From Rhinopithecus roxellana (Eukaryota; Chordata; Mammalia; Primates; Cercopithecidae): 64,000 nucleotides of DNA. This document shows, piece after piece, positions 23,996 through 35,610 of this stretch. Numbering within the stretch: the stretch's first letter is position 1; each line of letters begins with the position of its first letter. The DNA lies in assembly GCF_007565055.1 (NCBI RefSeq), contig NC_044558.1:128785235-128849234 (forward strand), given 5' to 3'. A model generated the notes under the pieces. That model saw only the letters and a program-made list of their open reading frames with translations, did not search any database and was not told where the DNA came from. The translations under genes and the position numbers were made by a program.

Positions 23996-24357
23996 TGGCT
24001 TATCTGTCAGGCAATGGTAGGAAGGAAGACCAGACCTCATTTTCTGTCAGTCACAATCAAATCAGGAAAGGGAAATAATGAACCTTTGGATACAGAATCT
24101 CAGGTACCCACACACACACACACAAAAGACAATAAATCACTCGTCCTCCCAAACTAACTCCACAGATCAAGTTTATATTTCAATTGTTGTTCCCCAAGTT
24201 TAAATATTATATCATTAGGAGGATTTTTTTTTTAACATTGTAATTCCCCAAACTTGAGAACCAAGCTAGCTTCATGGGTATGTGTGACCTGTTCATGCTC
24301 ACTGAGGGTGTCATGCTTGGTTTAATTGTCTGCAGGCTGGTCTTGTTTAACTTTTGT
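23996..24357. other. Intergenic DNA with a (CA)n tract
   Basis: No gene is seen. A short CA microsatellite lies at 24109-24124. Confidence 0.5.
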
Positions 24358-24450
24358 GTTTTTTTTTAAGAGACAGGGTCTCATGGCATTGGACAGGCTA
24401 AAGGGCACTGACTATTCACAGGAGCAATCCCACTACTGATTAACACAGGC
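24358..24450 (-). pseudogene. 7SL RNA pseudogene fragment (3' end)
   Basis: Antisense 7SL 3' sequence: 'GAGACAGGGTCTCATGGC' is shared with Alu, but 'CTATTCACAGGAGCAATCCC' and 'ACTACTGATTAACACAGG' are the S-domain segment of SRP RNA that Alu lacks. The poly(A) tail shows as poly(T) at 24358-24367. Truncated at its 5' end at about 24450, just before the next Alu. Not functional. Confidence 0.88.
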
Positions 24451-24454
24451 TCCA

Positions 24455-24457
<3 letters not shown>

Positions 24458-24485
<28 letters not shown>

Positions 24486-24766
24486 GAGATGGAGTCTTGC
24501 TCTGTCCCCAGGCTGGAGTGCAGTGGCACGATCTCGGCTCACTGCAACCTCCGCCTCCCATACTTACACCATTCTCCTGCCTCAGCCTCCCGAGCAGCTG
24601 GGACTACAGGCGCCCACCACCACGCCCAGCTAATTTTTTTGTATTTTTAGTAGAGACGGGGTTTCACCATGTTAGCCAGGATAGTCTCGATCTCCTGACC
24701 TCCTGATCCGCCTGCCTCAGCCTCCCAAAGTGCTGGGATTACAGGCATGAGCCACCGAGCTAGGCC
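24458..24766 (-). mobile_element. AluY/S element
   Basis: A reverse Alu with a 27-nt poly(T) tail; flanks CCACATTTTT and CCATATTTTT suggest a target duplication. Confidence 0.92.
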
Positions 24767-25021
24767 TGGGCCCCATATTTTTATTCAGCTGGGCATACTC
24801 ATCACAAATGAAGGAGTCAACCAAGAAAAAAATACATCATTGAGTTTAGGAAACAAGCGCTCTTATTCAAATGAATGGAATTTCTGGAATGAGAATGAAA
24901 AGAAATTACTGTGCAGCAAAAATGGAGAGCAACAGTTTAATTGGATCAGGAGGATAAATGTCTCTCAAAAGGAAATTTCCAAGGAAAAATCAAAACTAGT
25001 ATTTGTTGAATGTATTAAGCT

Positions 25022-25111
25022 GGAATGTTGAGTCTTTGAACTTAGTGATTGAGAATGTTGAGTCTTTGAACCTACTAATCTAGAATGTAAGGTCCGTGAA
25101 TGCAGTAAGTA
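25022..25111 (+). repeat. Three tandem copies of a 30-bp unit
   Basis: Units start at 25022, 25052 and 25082 (each about 'AGAATGTTGAGTCTTTGAAC' plus ten bases). The third is the most diverged and reads on into L2-like 'AGCACACAGTGGTACTCAA'. Confidence 0.75.
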
Positions 25112-25139
25112 GCACACAGTGGTACTCAATGTATTCTTT

Positions 25140-26439
25140 TTCAATATTCCTGATATGACTTCACTTTTTCTGGCAGAGTTGGAAACAAAGTGATAGAAAC
25201 AAAGAAAACTAAGTAAAGAAAAAAAGCAAGGCAATTTTAATTACAGGAAAAACAAAAAGTTGCATAAGAAATGTAATTATACTACAATATATGAATCAGC
25301 TATGAATAATATTTACATAGTCATAATTACATAAACATTGAATACTGATTTAATCAAAATTATAAGGAACTATATTGAGATGTTTTCAAAAGGAGTAATG
25401 AATATATGGGGAAATACGTTATTTAAGAAAGCTTTTTTTAAAAGTTACATCTTTCATAGTGTTTTAAAAACTACATCTTTCATAGTAGATAAAAAGCAGA
25501 AGGCCATTACTTAGATTTTCTTTTTAAAAAGAGGCAATACCAGAAGAAATGAAAAATATTGAAAATAATTGCCTTAAAAGAGGGGAATTTGGAAATGGGA
25601 AAAAGTGACAAAGGGGATTATTATTTTTGTTGTAAATCTTATAAAACTATTTTCAGGCAATTTATGCATACATAATTTATTAAAAGTCAATTTAAAATAA
25701 AACATAAAAATCCTATATGGAACTAATATACTCAATGACAAAAATTATATAGAAGATGGGATTTGGTGGATATCAAAAAGTTAAATCTCAAAGTTTCCTA
25801 AACTGTTTGGGAGAATGATCGAAACATTGACAAACTTTAGATCTTGTTAGAAAAATATAATGTACATATATATTAAAATGGAAAGAGAGTCAATAGAATT
25901 GTAGAAATAGAACACTGACCTTTGCTTCCAGTAATAGTTCAGAGGAGAGTTCTGCGAGACTTTCCCACTAAAGAACACAGCTTCTGTAAAGAAAACACAC
26001 TTTTACAACACACCGTGGGTCTCTATTGAGGTAGGGGAGGTCTAAAAATATCCTAAAACTTTATATCTTCATCCCCACACCTGACCTGCACCTGGGTTGC
26101 TCTGAAGGGTGAAGACAAGAGAGCAACACTAGTATTTGGATACTATACCTTAAGCCAGAGGCAACAAAGGGAAGCTAAACATGAGACTTCTGCACTGAGC
26201 CAAAATCTAGAGAAAAGATTCCATGTCAGTGGTGCCCCCGGCTATCAACAGAAGCAGAAGAAAAGTCTTCCTGTCTGGAGAAAAATGTCCCTCAACTTAG
26301 GTATATGATTAAGATCAAATAATCAGCTCCAAAATAATGGAAAGACAAATCTTTTGAGAGAAAAGAAATAACAAACAGAATCAGATTACTGAGAACTGCA
26401 GGTATTAGAAACCTCAGGCACAGAGTGTTGAACAGTCAT
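25140..26439 (+). other. Intergenic DNA, probably decayed L1
   Basis: Parts of 25620-26430 resemble very old L1, but no firm boundaries can be drawn. No gene is seen. Confidence 0.35.
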
Positions 26440-26798
26440 TGTATTAGTTCATTTTCACACTGCTGATAAAGACATACCTGAGACTGGGTAAGTTTTAAAG
26501 AAGAAGAGGTTTAATGAACTCAGTTACATGTGGCTAGGGAGGCCTCACAATCATGACGGAAGGCAAAAGGCACTTCTTAGATTGTGGCAGACAAGAGAGA
26601 ATGAGAGCCAACTGAAAGGGAAAACCCCTTATAAAACCATCAGATCTCACGAGACTTATTCACTACCACAAGAACAGTATAACAGAAACCTCCCTGTGAT
26701 TCAGTTATCTCCCACTGGGTCCCTCCAACATCACATGGAAGTTATGGGCGCTACAACTCAAGATGAGATCTGGATGGGGACCCAGCCAAACCGTGTCA
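26440..26798 (-). mobile_element. MaLR solo LTR (MST/THE1-type)
   Basis: The reverse copy of the LTR type at 168-522, starting TGTATTAGTTC and ending CCGTGTCA. It is flanked by exact 5-bp GTCAT (26435-26439, 26799-26803), the size expected for MaLR. Confidence 0.92.
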
Positions 26799-26859
26799 GT
26801 CATGTATAAAAACTTAAAGAAGTAAGGGGGTTTCTGCTATTAGTAGTGATGGTCTAGAA

Positions 26860-28412
26860 CAAGGGATTGGCAAACTATCACCTCTAGGCCAAATCTGGCT
26901 TATGATCTATTTTTGTATGGCCTGTGAACTAAGAATAGTTTTTACATTTTTAAATTATTGAAAAAATTTAAGAATAATATTTAGTAGCACACAAAAATTA
27001 TATAAAATGCAATATGTTCCAGCTCTGGGAATATGAAATAGATATACTTTTCCCTATTTCTCCCATTATATAAGGCTAATAATTCAGGATATTACATATA
27101 AAATCAAACATAGGAAGATTCTGCTTACTATTTAACCCAGAAATACCAGTAAATAAAGTTTCTTTGGTTTCTTTAGCCAAAGGACCAGGAAAGGGGCAGT
27201 TTACCTGCACTGGAAAATTTTTTGGATAATAATCTCTCCACTCCTCCTAAAGACCACAGAAAAAAAACAGTGGTCTCACCCCCCTTAATGCCAACAATGG
27301 TGGAATAAGGGACCTAGATGTCTACCATTGAGAGGCTATAACAAGGCAGTCCAATATCTGCTTCCCACCTCCCTGCGGTTTTGTCAGAAGAGTGAAAGTA
27401 GGAACCAGGAACTTCATCCTTGCTAACCAGTATGAGCCCCCAGCCCCATAATGTCAGTGGAGATCACATGGTGAGCCTAAACTTCTAACTAACTCAGTAC
27501 CTTTTCCTTACTGGGTGATGCCAGAAGAAGTCTAGTGAAGAGTCAGGACTTTCACCTTTGCCCAGTGGTAATGAAGCAGCTCCCACTGAAGAGACCACAT
27601 AAAGAGCCAGAACACCCATCCCCTCCCAGTAACAAAGAGAAGGCCCCCACCTCCCACCCCAGCTAGCTACCAATGGAGGCCATGTCAAGAATTGGGACTT
27701 TAACTTTTACCTGGTACTTAAGTGGCAGTGTCATCCATTGCCCTATAAAAGTCATTGTCAGAGAAAGCCAGTTAAAAAGGGTTTAACTATTAATACATGC
27801 AACAACCAACATGAATATTCAGAACATTATGCTGAGTGAAACAAGTTAATCCTAAAAGGTTACTTGCAGTCTTATTCCATTTATACAACATTCTTTAAAT
27901 GACAAAATTATACAAACAGATATTAGATAAGTGGCTACTAGGAGCTGAAAAGAGCACACAAGTGGGAGGGAAATGGACGTGGTTATAAAATAAAAACATG
28001 AGGGATCTGTATGGTGATGGAAAAGTGCTGTACCTCGCAAGTATGAATGTCAGTATTCTGGCTCTGTTATTGAACTAGAGTTTTTCAACATGTTACCAGT
28101 GGGGGAAACTGGGTAAAGAGTACATGCATCTTTCTGTATTATTTCTTACCCACTTCATGTGAATCTTCAGTTACCTCAATATAAAAAGTTTGGTTTCTAA
28201 AAGGCATGCAGAAATTATATGAAATTCAATTTTCAGTGTCCAAAAAACAAAGTTATGTTGGAAAACAGCCATGTTAATTCATTTATGCATTGCCTATGGC
28301 TGCTTTCATGCTTCAGTGATGGAGTGGAATCATTAGAAGGGATACCATAGGGTCTACAAAGTCAAAAATATTTACTATCTGGACCTTTTTAAGAAATGTT
28401 TTCTGAACTCTG
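26860..28412 (+). mobile_element. hAT-type DNA transposon split by an L1
   Basis: The left end CAAGGGATTGGCAAACT (26860) and right end AATGTTTTCTGAACTCTG (to 28412) are inverted relatives. The flanking 8-mers GTCTAGAA/ATCTAGAT agree with hAT 8-bp duplication. An insertion at 27013-28211 separates the halves. No transposase is encoded. Confidence 0.8.
27013..28211 (+). mobile_element. Old L1 3' end inserted in the hAT element
   Basis: The right part (about 27795-28200) follows an L1 3' region ('TATTCAGAACATTATGCTGA', 'CTTATTCCATTTATACAAC', 'GGTGATGGAAAAGTGCTG'). An 18-bp imperfect duplication flanks it (26995-27012, 28212-28229; 16 of 18 match). The 27180-27720 part, GC-richer, is not identified with confidence. 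Confidence 0.65.
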
Positions 28413-28565
28413 ATCTAGATAAACCAGACCAACCTTCTAACTGAAGTAGTAGTAAAAAGTTTTTTGTGTATGTGTTTACATATATTTAAATATGATAAAT
28501 TTACTCACCAAAATTTAGCAGAAGATAAAATTAAATGTAGTCCCAACATTGAACAATGTTTTTGT

Positions 28566-28765
28566 CCAGAAGACATTTTTTGATCTAGAATAAATAACAG
28601 CAAAACTCATCTATTTCTGTGGATCATGGGGGCAAAAGGCTGACTCAAGTGGATCTAAGAGAAAAGAAGAAAAAAAAAATTTCTGCAAATGGTAAAGAAA
28701 TTTTTTTCATGGTCACTAATGACTAGGGTGACCTTATGTTCAGTTTTTCCCAAGACATTTTTGTC
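28566..28765 (+). repeat. About 200-bp direct repeat, copy 1 (partner 29492-29690)
   Basis: 'CCAGAAGACATTTTTTGATC', 'AATAACAGCAAAAC' and 'GGGTGACCTTATGTTCAG' recur in order at 29492-29690. The ends resemble an old DNA-transposon consensus ('GGGTGACCATATGTCC'), but I cannot name it. Confidence 0.7.
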
Positions 28766-29491
28766 TTATGCCTATGGTTTTACCATCATAATTAATACTC
28801 TCCCCCTTTCTGTTTTAGAAAGGTTAAGTTTGAATTATAACCAATATAGTCACCTTATCAATGACTTCTCCATTGCTAAATCCAGTAGATGTTTCTCACT
28901 GTTAACTTATTTGACTTAGTGGCATTTGACAAAGTCTATCATTCCCTTCTCCTGGAAACTTTCAACATTGGGCTTTTAGCACACCATACTTCATGGTTTT
29001 CCTACTATCTTACTGATTCCTTTTTTCAGAGTCTTTTGGTGGACCCTTCTCTTCCACAAGATCTTCGAACACTGGAATACTTCATGGTTCACTTCTTGGT
29101 CCTTTTCTCTACTCCATCTATATTTATTTCTTCAGTGATCTCAACCAGTCTAATGACATTTGAATACGACTTATAGGGTGACCATTCCCAGATCAATATA
29201 TCGAGTCCGGACATTATTACAGAACTTCCATCACATGCTTACTCAATAGCTCCACGAGATCTCTAACGAACATACCAAACTCAACATACATAAAACAAGA
29301 CTGTTTTCCCTCTTCTTCCCTCTCCCCACTGACTCTTCCCCCCAAAAAGAAGACCCAGTTCAACCTGCAGGTTTCCTTATCTCACTAGACGGCATATTAT
29401 CTCTCTGCCTTCTTAACCAGAAACATTGGGACAATACTTACTTTTCCTTGTCTCTCAGCACTTTTTCTCTCAGCATGCAATGCTTCATTTG

Positions 29492-29690
29492 ACCAGAGGA
29501 CATTTTTCTGCTCTAGTACAAATAACTGCAAAACAATCTATTTATATGGCTTCTGGAGGCAAAGCCTGACAGAAGTGAATTTAAGAGAGAAGGATAGTAG
29601 AAGTTGTTCTGCAAAGAGGGGAAAATGTTCTTTTCAAGGGCACAAATGAATACAATGGGTTTATGTCCAGGACAATTCTGGTTTATGTCT
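29492..29690 (+). repeat. About 200-bp direct repeat, copy 2 (partner 28566-28765)
   Basis: The second copy, interrupted at its right end by the AluY at 29693-30000; it continues at 30001-30045. Confidence 0.7.
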
Positions 29691-29692
29691 CC

Positions 29693-30000
29693 TTTTTTTT
29701 TTTTTTTTTTTTTTTTTGAGACGGAGTCTCGCTCTGTCACCCAGGCTGGAGTGCAGTGGCCGGATCTCAGCTCACTGCAAGCTCCGCCTCCCGGGTTTAC
29801 GCCATTCTCCTGCCTCAGCCTCCCGAGTAGCTGGGACTACAGGTGCCCGTCACCTCGCCCGGCTAGATTTTTGTATTTTTTTAGCAAAGACGGGGTTTCA
29901 CTGTGTTAGCCAGGATGGTCTCGATCTCCTGACCTCGTGATCCGCCCGTCTCGGCCTCCCAAAGTGCTGGGATTACAGGCTTGAGCCACCGCGCCCGGCC
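29693..30000 (-). mobile_element. Young AluY (Old World monkey YRa-like)
   Basis: A near-consensus reverse Alu flanked by a perfect 20-bp duplication (29673-29692 and 30001-30020, CAATTCTGGTTTATGTCTCC). Confidence 0.97.
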
Positions 30001-30810
30001 CAATTCTGGTTTATGTCTCCTGCCTTGGCATAATACTTAATAGCATCCCTAGATAGTTTTAGAACTATCTAGTACAGATGCTAAAAATTGTATCATCAAC
30101 CTCCTCAAATCCTGTTGATTGATTTTGTCTTCAAAACAGATTCAGAATCTAAGTGTTTGTCACCTGTGCAAGTCACCATCTCGTCTTACCTGCTGCATCT
30201 TCTCTCTCTCTCTCTCTCTTTTTGTTTTACGCTCTTTGGAGCATGTCACTCTTTCACTCAAAGTCCTACAGTGACTCCTTGTTTTATCCAATAAGTGCCA
30301 AAGTTCTTACATGGCCTACAAATGTCTATTTAATCAGCCCATTCCTTCCCTGATCTTCTCTGATGTCATATCATACTTCTTTCCCCATCATACACTCTGG
30401 TCCAATGAGATTGGCCTCCTCCATGTGAGAAAAGCTATCATTTTTAGACTGTTTGCCCACCACCCCACCCCTACTCACCATCTATAAAGTTCTTCCCCCA
30501 GACTCCACATGGCTTTCTCACCTCTATCATGTCATAGGTCAAATATCATCTTTTCAATAAAATCTACCTATTGATCTTATTTAAAATTTTCAACTCTGCA
30601 CATATGGATCCCACTTTCCTCTTTCAAATTCTTTTCCATATTCTTAGCACTTTTTGACATACAACCCTGTGTATTCATTAATTTTTTTTAATTGACTGCC
30701 TTTCCTCTTGTACAGCAGAAATTTCTGTTTGTTTTATTCACTGATATATCTTAGGTGCACATAGCAGGTACTCAATAAATATATGTTGAATAAATTAATG
30801 AGTGAAAAGG

Positions 30811-33307
30811 TAACAATTTTAAAACTTTCAAATAACATTAGAATAGTCTTACTGATTTGCATTTGCAAGGCCCAAATGTAATTCTCTTAATTCGTTTTAT
30901 TAGTTTTTTAATTATAAAATTAAAACATGCTTATTGAGCATATTTAGTTAATTTTGATAAATACAAACTTCTAAGAAACTGAGAAATGTATTCAGACTTA
31001 GAAAATTACCACATTAAATCATTAAATAGAAATCCATGGTGGTTGGGGAAAAAAGCAAAGCTATTGCCTTGGAAAAAGTTAAATTTGTATAACTATTTGA
31101 TATCTCAATCACATACATAGATATAAATGTAGATGTAGACATAGGTGTAGATATGCCTATAGATACACACAGGTAATTAAATATGAGTTAGTTTGCACAG
31201 TAGCCTGCTTCCTGCTCTCTGCTAAGCAACCTCAATAAAGAAAAGGTGGCAAATTGGAATCTACATCTGATGAAATATATCATGCCTAAATTAAAAAAAA
31301 TTAATTTGGACCAAGTATGTAGGAACAATTAACATGAATTGACACCAATATGGTCAAGTAATGGTATAAGGAAATCAAATGTCACCAAGGTTCCCAAATT
31401 ATAAACCACGTCATGCCAACAGCAAAAGATTGCAGAAAAATCACACTGAGAAATGTCAGAATAAATCATTGAACTCTTTTGAACCAAAAGTAATTTATTT
31501 GGCTTTGCAAATGATACAGAATATTGCCTTCAGTTTTTTATATTTTCAAATAGTACATTGAAGAGAAAGCAGAGATGAGCAACAGAAATAAATATGGCTT
31601 GATCAAGCATAGGTGTCCTTAGGCAATTAAATAAAAGCAAACTCAGTATTATACTCAGTGACCACCACAGACAAGGAAGAGTGGATTAAACATATAGCAA
31701 TTTGCCTCAGGGAATAAGAGTCCTGGAGATAGACAATCCAGATTTGTAAAAGTGGTTCAGTGAAGCCTTTAGAGAAGGATCACTCTATCTCTTCTCTTGA
31801 CATCATTACTATATGTGCCTTTATCTTCATACTTGCCATCTCCTGGTTGTAAGACGACCGCTCTACATCACATCCACATTCCAGACAGGAAGAAGGAGGA
31901 AGAGAAGAGGTAGAACTAAAAGCCTCAAAAGAGCAAAAGCTTTCCCCAAATCCCTGGCTGACCATGCATTATTCGTTAGCTAGAACTGTGTCCCATGGCG
32001 ACCTCAGTGAAAAGAGTCTGGAAAGACAACTGTTTTTGGATGGCACATTGTCAATTCAAACAAAATTGGGGTTCTTTTAGTAAGAAAGCAGGGAATAATG
32101 AATATTTGATAGGCAAGTAGGAGTAAATGTACTGATAAAGGACATATAGAAAGAGAAGAAAATTTGGTAAAGAAGATGGCTTTGAGAAACAACTACATTT
32201 AGGGGCAGGTAAAAAAAAATGAATAATCACAGGAAAGAGAAAAAAAATAACCAAAGATGTAAAACAAAAATAGGAATATTGTCAAAAAGTTATTCATGTT
32301 TTTGCAATATTATTAGGTTTGTAAAATGTTTTGACTTATTTCTCTAATTATCTTTGAATGTAAGGAAGGTAATTATGTTATAATTCTATAAGTCATGACC
32401 ATCCAACAATTGACAGTTAACATTCCTCTTCAACAGGTAAGATTAATAAATACAGAAAAGCATAGTGTCGGTTCCTGAAGCAGACAACTGAGGCAAAAGA
32501 AAGTTCTTTACAGACATCTGATGCTGTAACTGTTAGTCAACTGACAAAAATTTAGATCATTTCAAATCACAACACAGTCAGCTGATGTGTCCATTTAAAT
32601 AAATATTTCTTTTTATTGAGGAAAAAAAAGTTTTTTCCTTTGTGAATGCAATTTCACGGCCAAAAGAATAACTATTTTTGCTGTTATATCAAATATGTTT
32701 TTTAATTGCTCTTTTGCTAAATGTACTCTATGCACTAAATGACCTGACCTGAATCAAGCCAGAAATTTGTTAGACTTGTAACTCCAAAGTTTGAAGATGA
32801 AATTAGAATGTTTCTTTTCATTTGTAGCTTGCTGCTTTTGGTTAAGCATTCTCAATGTGCATCATTGTTAGCATAAATGAACTGATTAAAGATATTTTGA
32901 TAGCTAAAACTGTAAAATCTCATGTAAACTTGAATATATTTTCAAAATTAAAAAGGAAAATTTACTTAAATGTTCATATACATATGTTTGGGGTTAATTT
33001 AAACTTTAAAAAGTTAATGTGTACTGCAATAATATTTGGAACAAATGTGTTTCATTTTTCTTTCCAGAACAAGTAAAATTAAGAGATAAAAACTCTTTAA
33101 TTTCAGTACTGTCGGTCAACAGAAATAAATTAGCCACATTCATTTGACACCATAATTTAACATTTTACTCATTACGAATAAATTATGCTCTACTTTCTTT
33201 GCATCTTATTTTTTAGAAAACACAAGTTATTTTAATCAACAAAAATAGGAGTAGAAAGTGTTGCTTCTTCCTTTTTCTTTAGTATAATAACTAGCCTCAA
33301 AGCAGTT
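30811..33307. other. Intergenic DNA, no gene seen
   Basis: AT-rich sequence with a degenerate GTAGAT/ATAGAT tract at 31115-31170. No coding or RNA signal is recognised. Confidence 0.5.
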
Positions 33308-33615
33308 TATTTTATTTATTTATTTATTTGAGACAGAGTCTCACTCGGTCACCCAAGCTGGAGTGAAATGGTGCAATCATAGCTCATTGCAGCCTTGCCC
33401 TCCCGGGCTCAGGTGATCCTCCCATCTCAGCTTCCAGAGCAGCTGGAACCACAGGTGTGCACCACCATGCTTGGCTAATTTTGTGGTTTTTATAGAGACG
33501 AACTTTTGCCATATTGCCCAGGTTGGTCTCAAACTCCTGAACTCAAGCGATCCACCAGTCTCAGCCTCCCTCTCAAAGTGTTGAAATTACAGGTGTGAGT
33601 CACCATATCTGGCCT
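33308..33615 (-). mobile_element. Old Alu (AluJ-like)
   Basis: A reverse Alu with an ATTT-repeat tail, strongly diverged in both arms. Confidence 0.9.
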
Positions 33616-34493
33616 GATTTTATTTATTTATGAAAAAAAAAATCTGAAGTTCCCTGATCTTCTATGTAACTGATGTTAAAATGTTACCTGATATGTTAAA
33701 TAGAAAATAATTAAGCCTCAGATCATTAAATAATAATTCTTTCAATTGCTGTCACAATAATTTTATATATGGAAAGCATAGCGATTAATGAATGAATGTC
33801 ATGAAACATAAGTATGAATGTTTTTTCAAAACATCATGGAAGTTGTAAATCTATTTCTTTATGGAGGATATAGAAAAGTACATGCAAATTATCTTATAAT
33901 ATTTCATACTATGAAGGACATCTTTTAGAAGTTTTCATCATGATTCAAAAATTATAGAAATGAGATGTGGATAATAAAAAAGATTTTATATTTGGCTTTG
34001 GAATTTGTATACTTACAACTTAATAAGAGTATTTCCTGTTGATATGGTTTGAAACTTAAATTGAAATATCAAGCTCCATGGTACCACTTGTGAAGAGCTT
34101 AGAAATTTTAAAAACCTATCAAACAGCATTGGAAACCCAGGAGGAAAGCCTCTTATTGTAATAAAGAGCCTGATTCCATTGTTGATGTTTGACTGCTGGA
34201 AGTTTTCAAGCCTCATGACTCCCCTGTCCCTTGCTGCCCCACATCTGGGCAGGCTGAGAAGTTTCAGTATGCCCCTCCCTTGGTGCCCACGGGATTTTTC
34301 AAGCCATACAAGGCCTGGCCTGTATGTGCCAGAACTCTCACCCCAGCTCGATCACCTAATCTCATTAAAAACAGGGCCTGTCACCTTTCTCTGCTCTCCA
34401 AGCCTTTTTTGGATCAGCTTATAATCCTGTCCTATTCTCTCCAGAAAGCCTCATTATGTAAGTAATAAGCCTTTTCATTCCCTCATGGGGTGT

Positions 34494-34535
<42 letters not shown>

Positions 34536-34820
34536 TGTGATCAGTAATCTTCACATCCAAATCAAATTTTGGATGGAGGTTCCTTCCTGATACTGTGAGT
34601 TCCTTCCTGATACTATGGGGTGACTGTAACATTTATCTACCTAGAACAACAGAGCAACCTGGTCTCAAAATATCATATCAAACTATTGAAAAAGGAACAG
34701 CAGTATCTCATAAGGCAAATTCATATTTCACAATCGTAGATTCAGCCATACTATGAAGCCTGAGTCTTTATAAGATTGTGCTTACTATGCTAATTATAAA
34801 GCCTTAAGAAACATTTACTG
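33616..34820. other. Intergenic DNA with a possible decayed LTR and a (TG)n tract
   Basis: 34040-34490 is GC-richer, with 'GATATGGTTTG' near its left and 'AATAAGCCTTTTCATTCCC' near its right, suggesting an old LTR, not certain. A (TG)n microsatellite runs 34494-34540 and a 21-bp tandem pair (GTTCCTTCCTGATACT) lies at about 34579-34619. Confidence 0.4.
34495..34540 (+). repeat. (TG)n microsatellite
   Basis: About 22 TG units with one A interruption near the right end. Confidence 0.95.
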
Positions 34821-34824
34821 AATA

Positions 34825-35080
34825 TATATTAAATAGCTGTGCTAAATTCTGGAATTAGGGGCATAAGCAAGAAAATCAAAGGTGAATAAAATGCATTCCC
34901 TTTTCTCAAAGAAGCCCAATAAGGACACACCAACTTAACATAAGAAACACTGCTCAATGCAGTAAAGTACTACAGATTTGGTCATTTCTCCCTGAGAGTG
35001 GTAGGTGGCATCTGAGCTTGCCATTCTTAGACCCATAGATTTCTATAGGCAGAGCAAGAAAGCCTGTAATGAAGGAAACC

Positions 35081-35120
<40 letters not shown>

Positions 35121-35610
35121 AGACAGGATCTCACCCTTTCTCTCAGGCTGGAGAACAGTGGTACGATCAAGGCTCACTGCAGCCTCAACCTCCCCAGGCC
35201 CAGGTGGTCCTTCTACCTCAGCCTCTGGAGTAGCTAGGACCACAGATGCTTGCCACCACACCCAGCTAATATTTGTATTTTTTGTAGAGATGAGGTTTGG
35301 TCACATGGCCCAGGCTGGTCTTGAACTGGGCTCAGGCGATCTGTCCACCTCAGCCTCTCAAAATCCTGGGATTACAGGCAGGAGCCACCAAGCCCTGCCT
35401 GAGACAAGAATTCCTGATGCATTCAGGGAACTGGGAATGTTCCAGAAGCAGAAGTGGTCGAAAGGCAGAGGAACCACATTTCCCTTTTATAAGATTACTC
35501 TGACGGCAGCATGGAGGATAAGTTTAAAGACAGTGAATGGAGGAAGAAAGACCAATCAGGAACTCATTTTAACAGTCTAAGTGGGAGAAGAAGACCAAAA
35601 ACAGTGCAGT
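34825..35610 (-). repeat. LINE2 fragment with an Alu inside
   Basis: Antisense L2 phrases 'AACATTTACTGAATATATAT', 'GAATGTTCCAGAAGCAGA' and 'ATTACTCTGACGGCAGCATG'; the Alu at 35083-35398 splits it. Confidence 0.7.
35083..35398 (-). mobile_element. Old Alu (AluJ-like) with a long poly(T)
   Basis: A reverse Alu preceded by a 36-nt T run at 35084-35119. The arms are well diverged from AluY. Confidence 0.9.

Larger units (their letters stand above)
28840..30810 (+). mobile_element. LINE2 element, interrupted
   Basis: Sense L2: 28860-29480 translates in pieces to reverse-transcriptase-like sequence (e.g. 'LTYLT...VAFDKVYHSLLLET', cf. L2 'DLSAAFDTVDHSLLLE'). The 3' part resumes at about 30170-30810, including 'TTCTTACATGGCCTACAAA', ending with 'GCAGGTACTCAATAAATAT'. 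The frames are broken; the direct repeat at 29492 and an AluY lie between the parts. Confidence 0.75.

Noticed and set aside
28889..29176. 95-codon frame with reverse-transcriptase-like residues
   Set aside because: Belongs to a LINE2 fossil with frameshifts; no intact enzyme.
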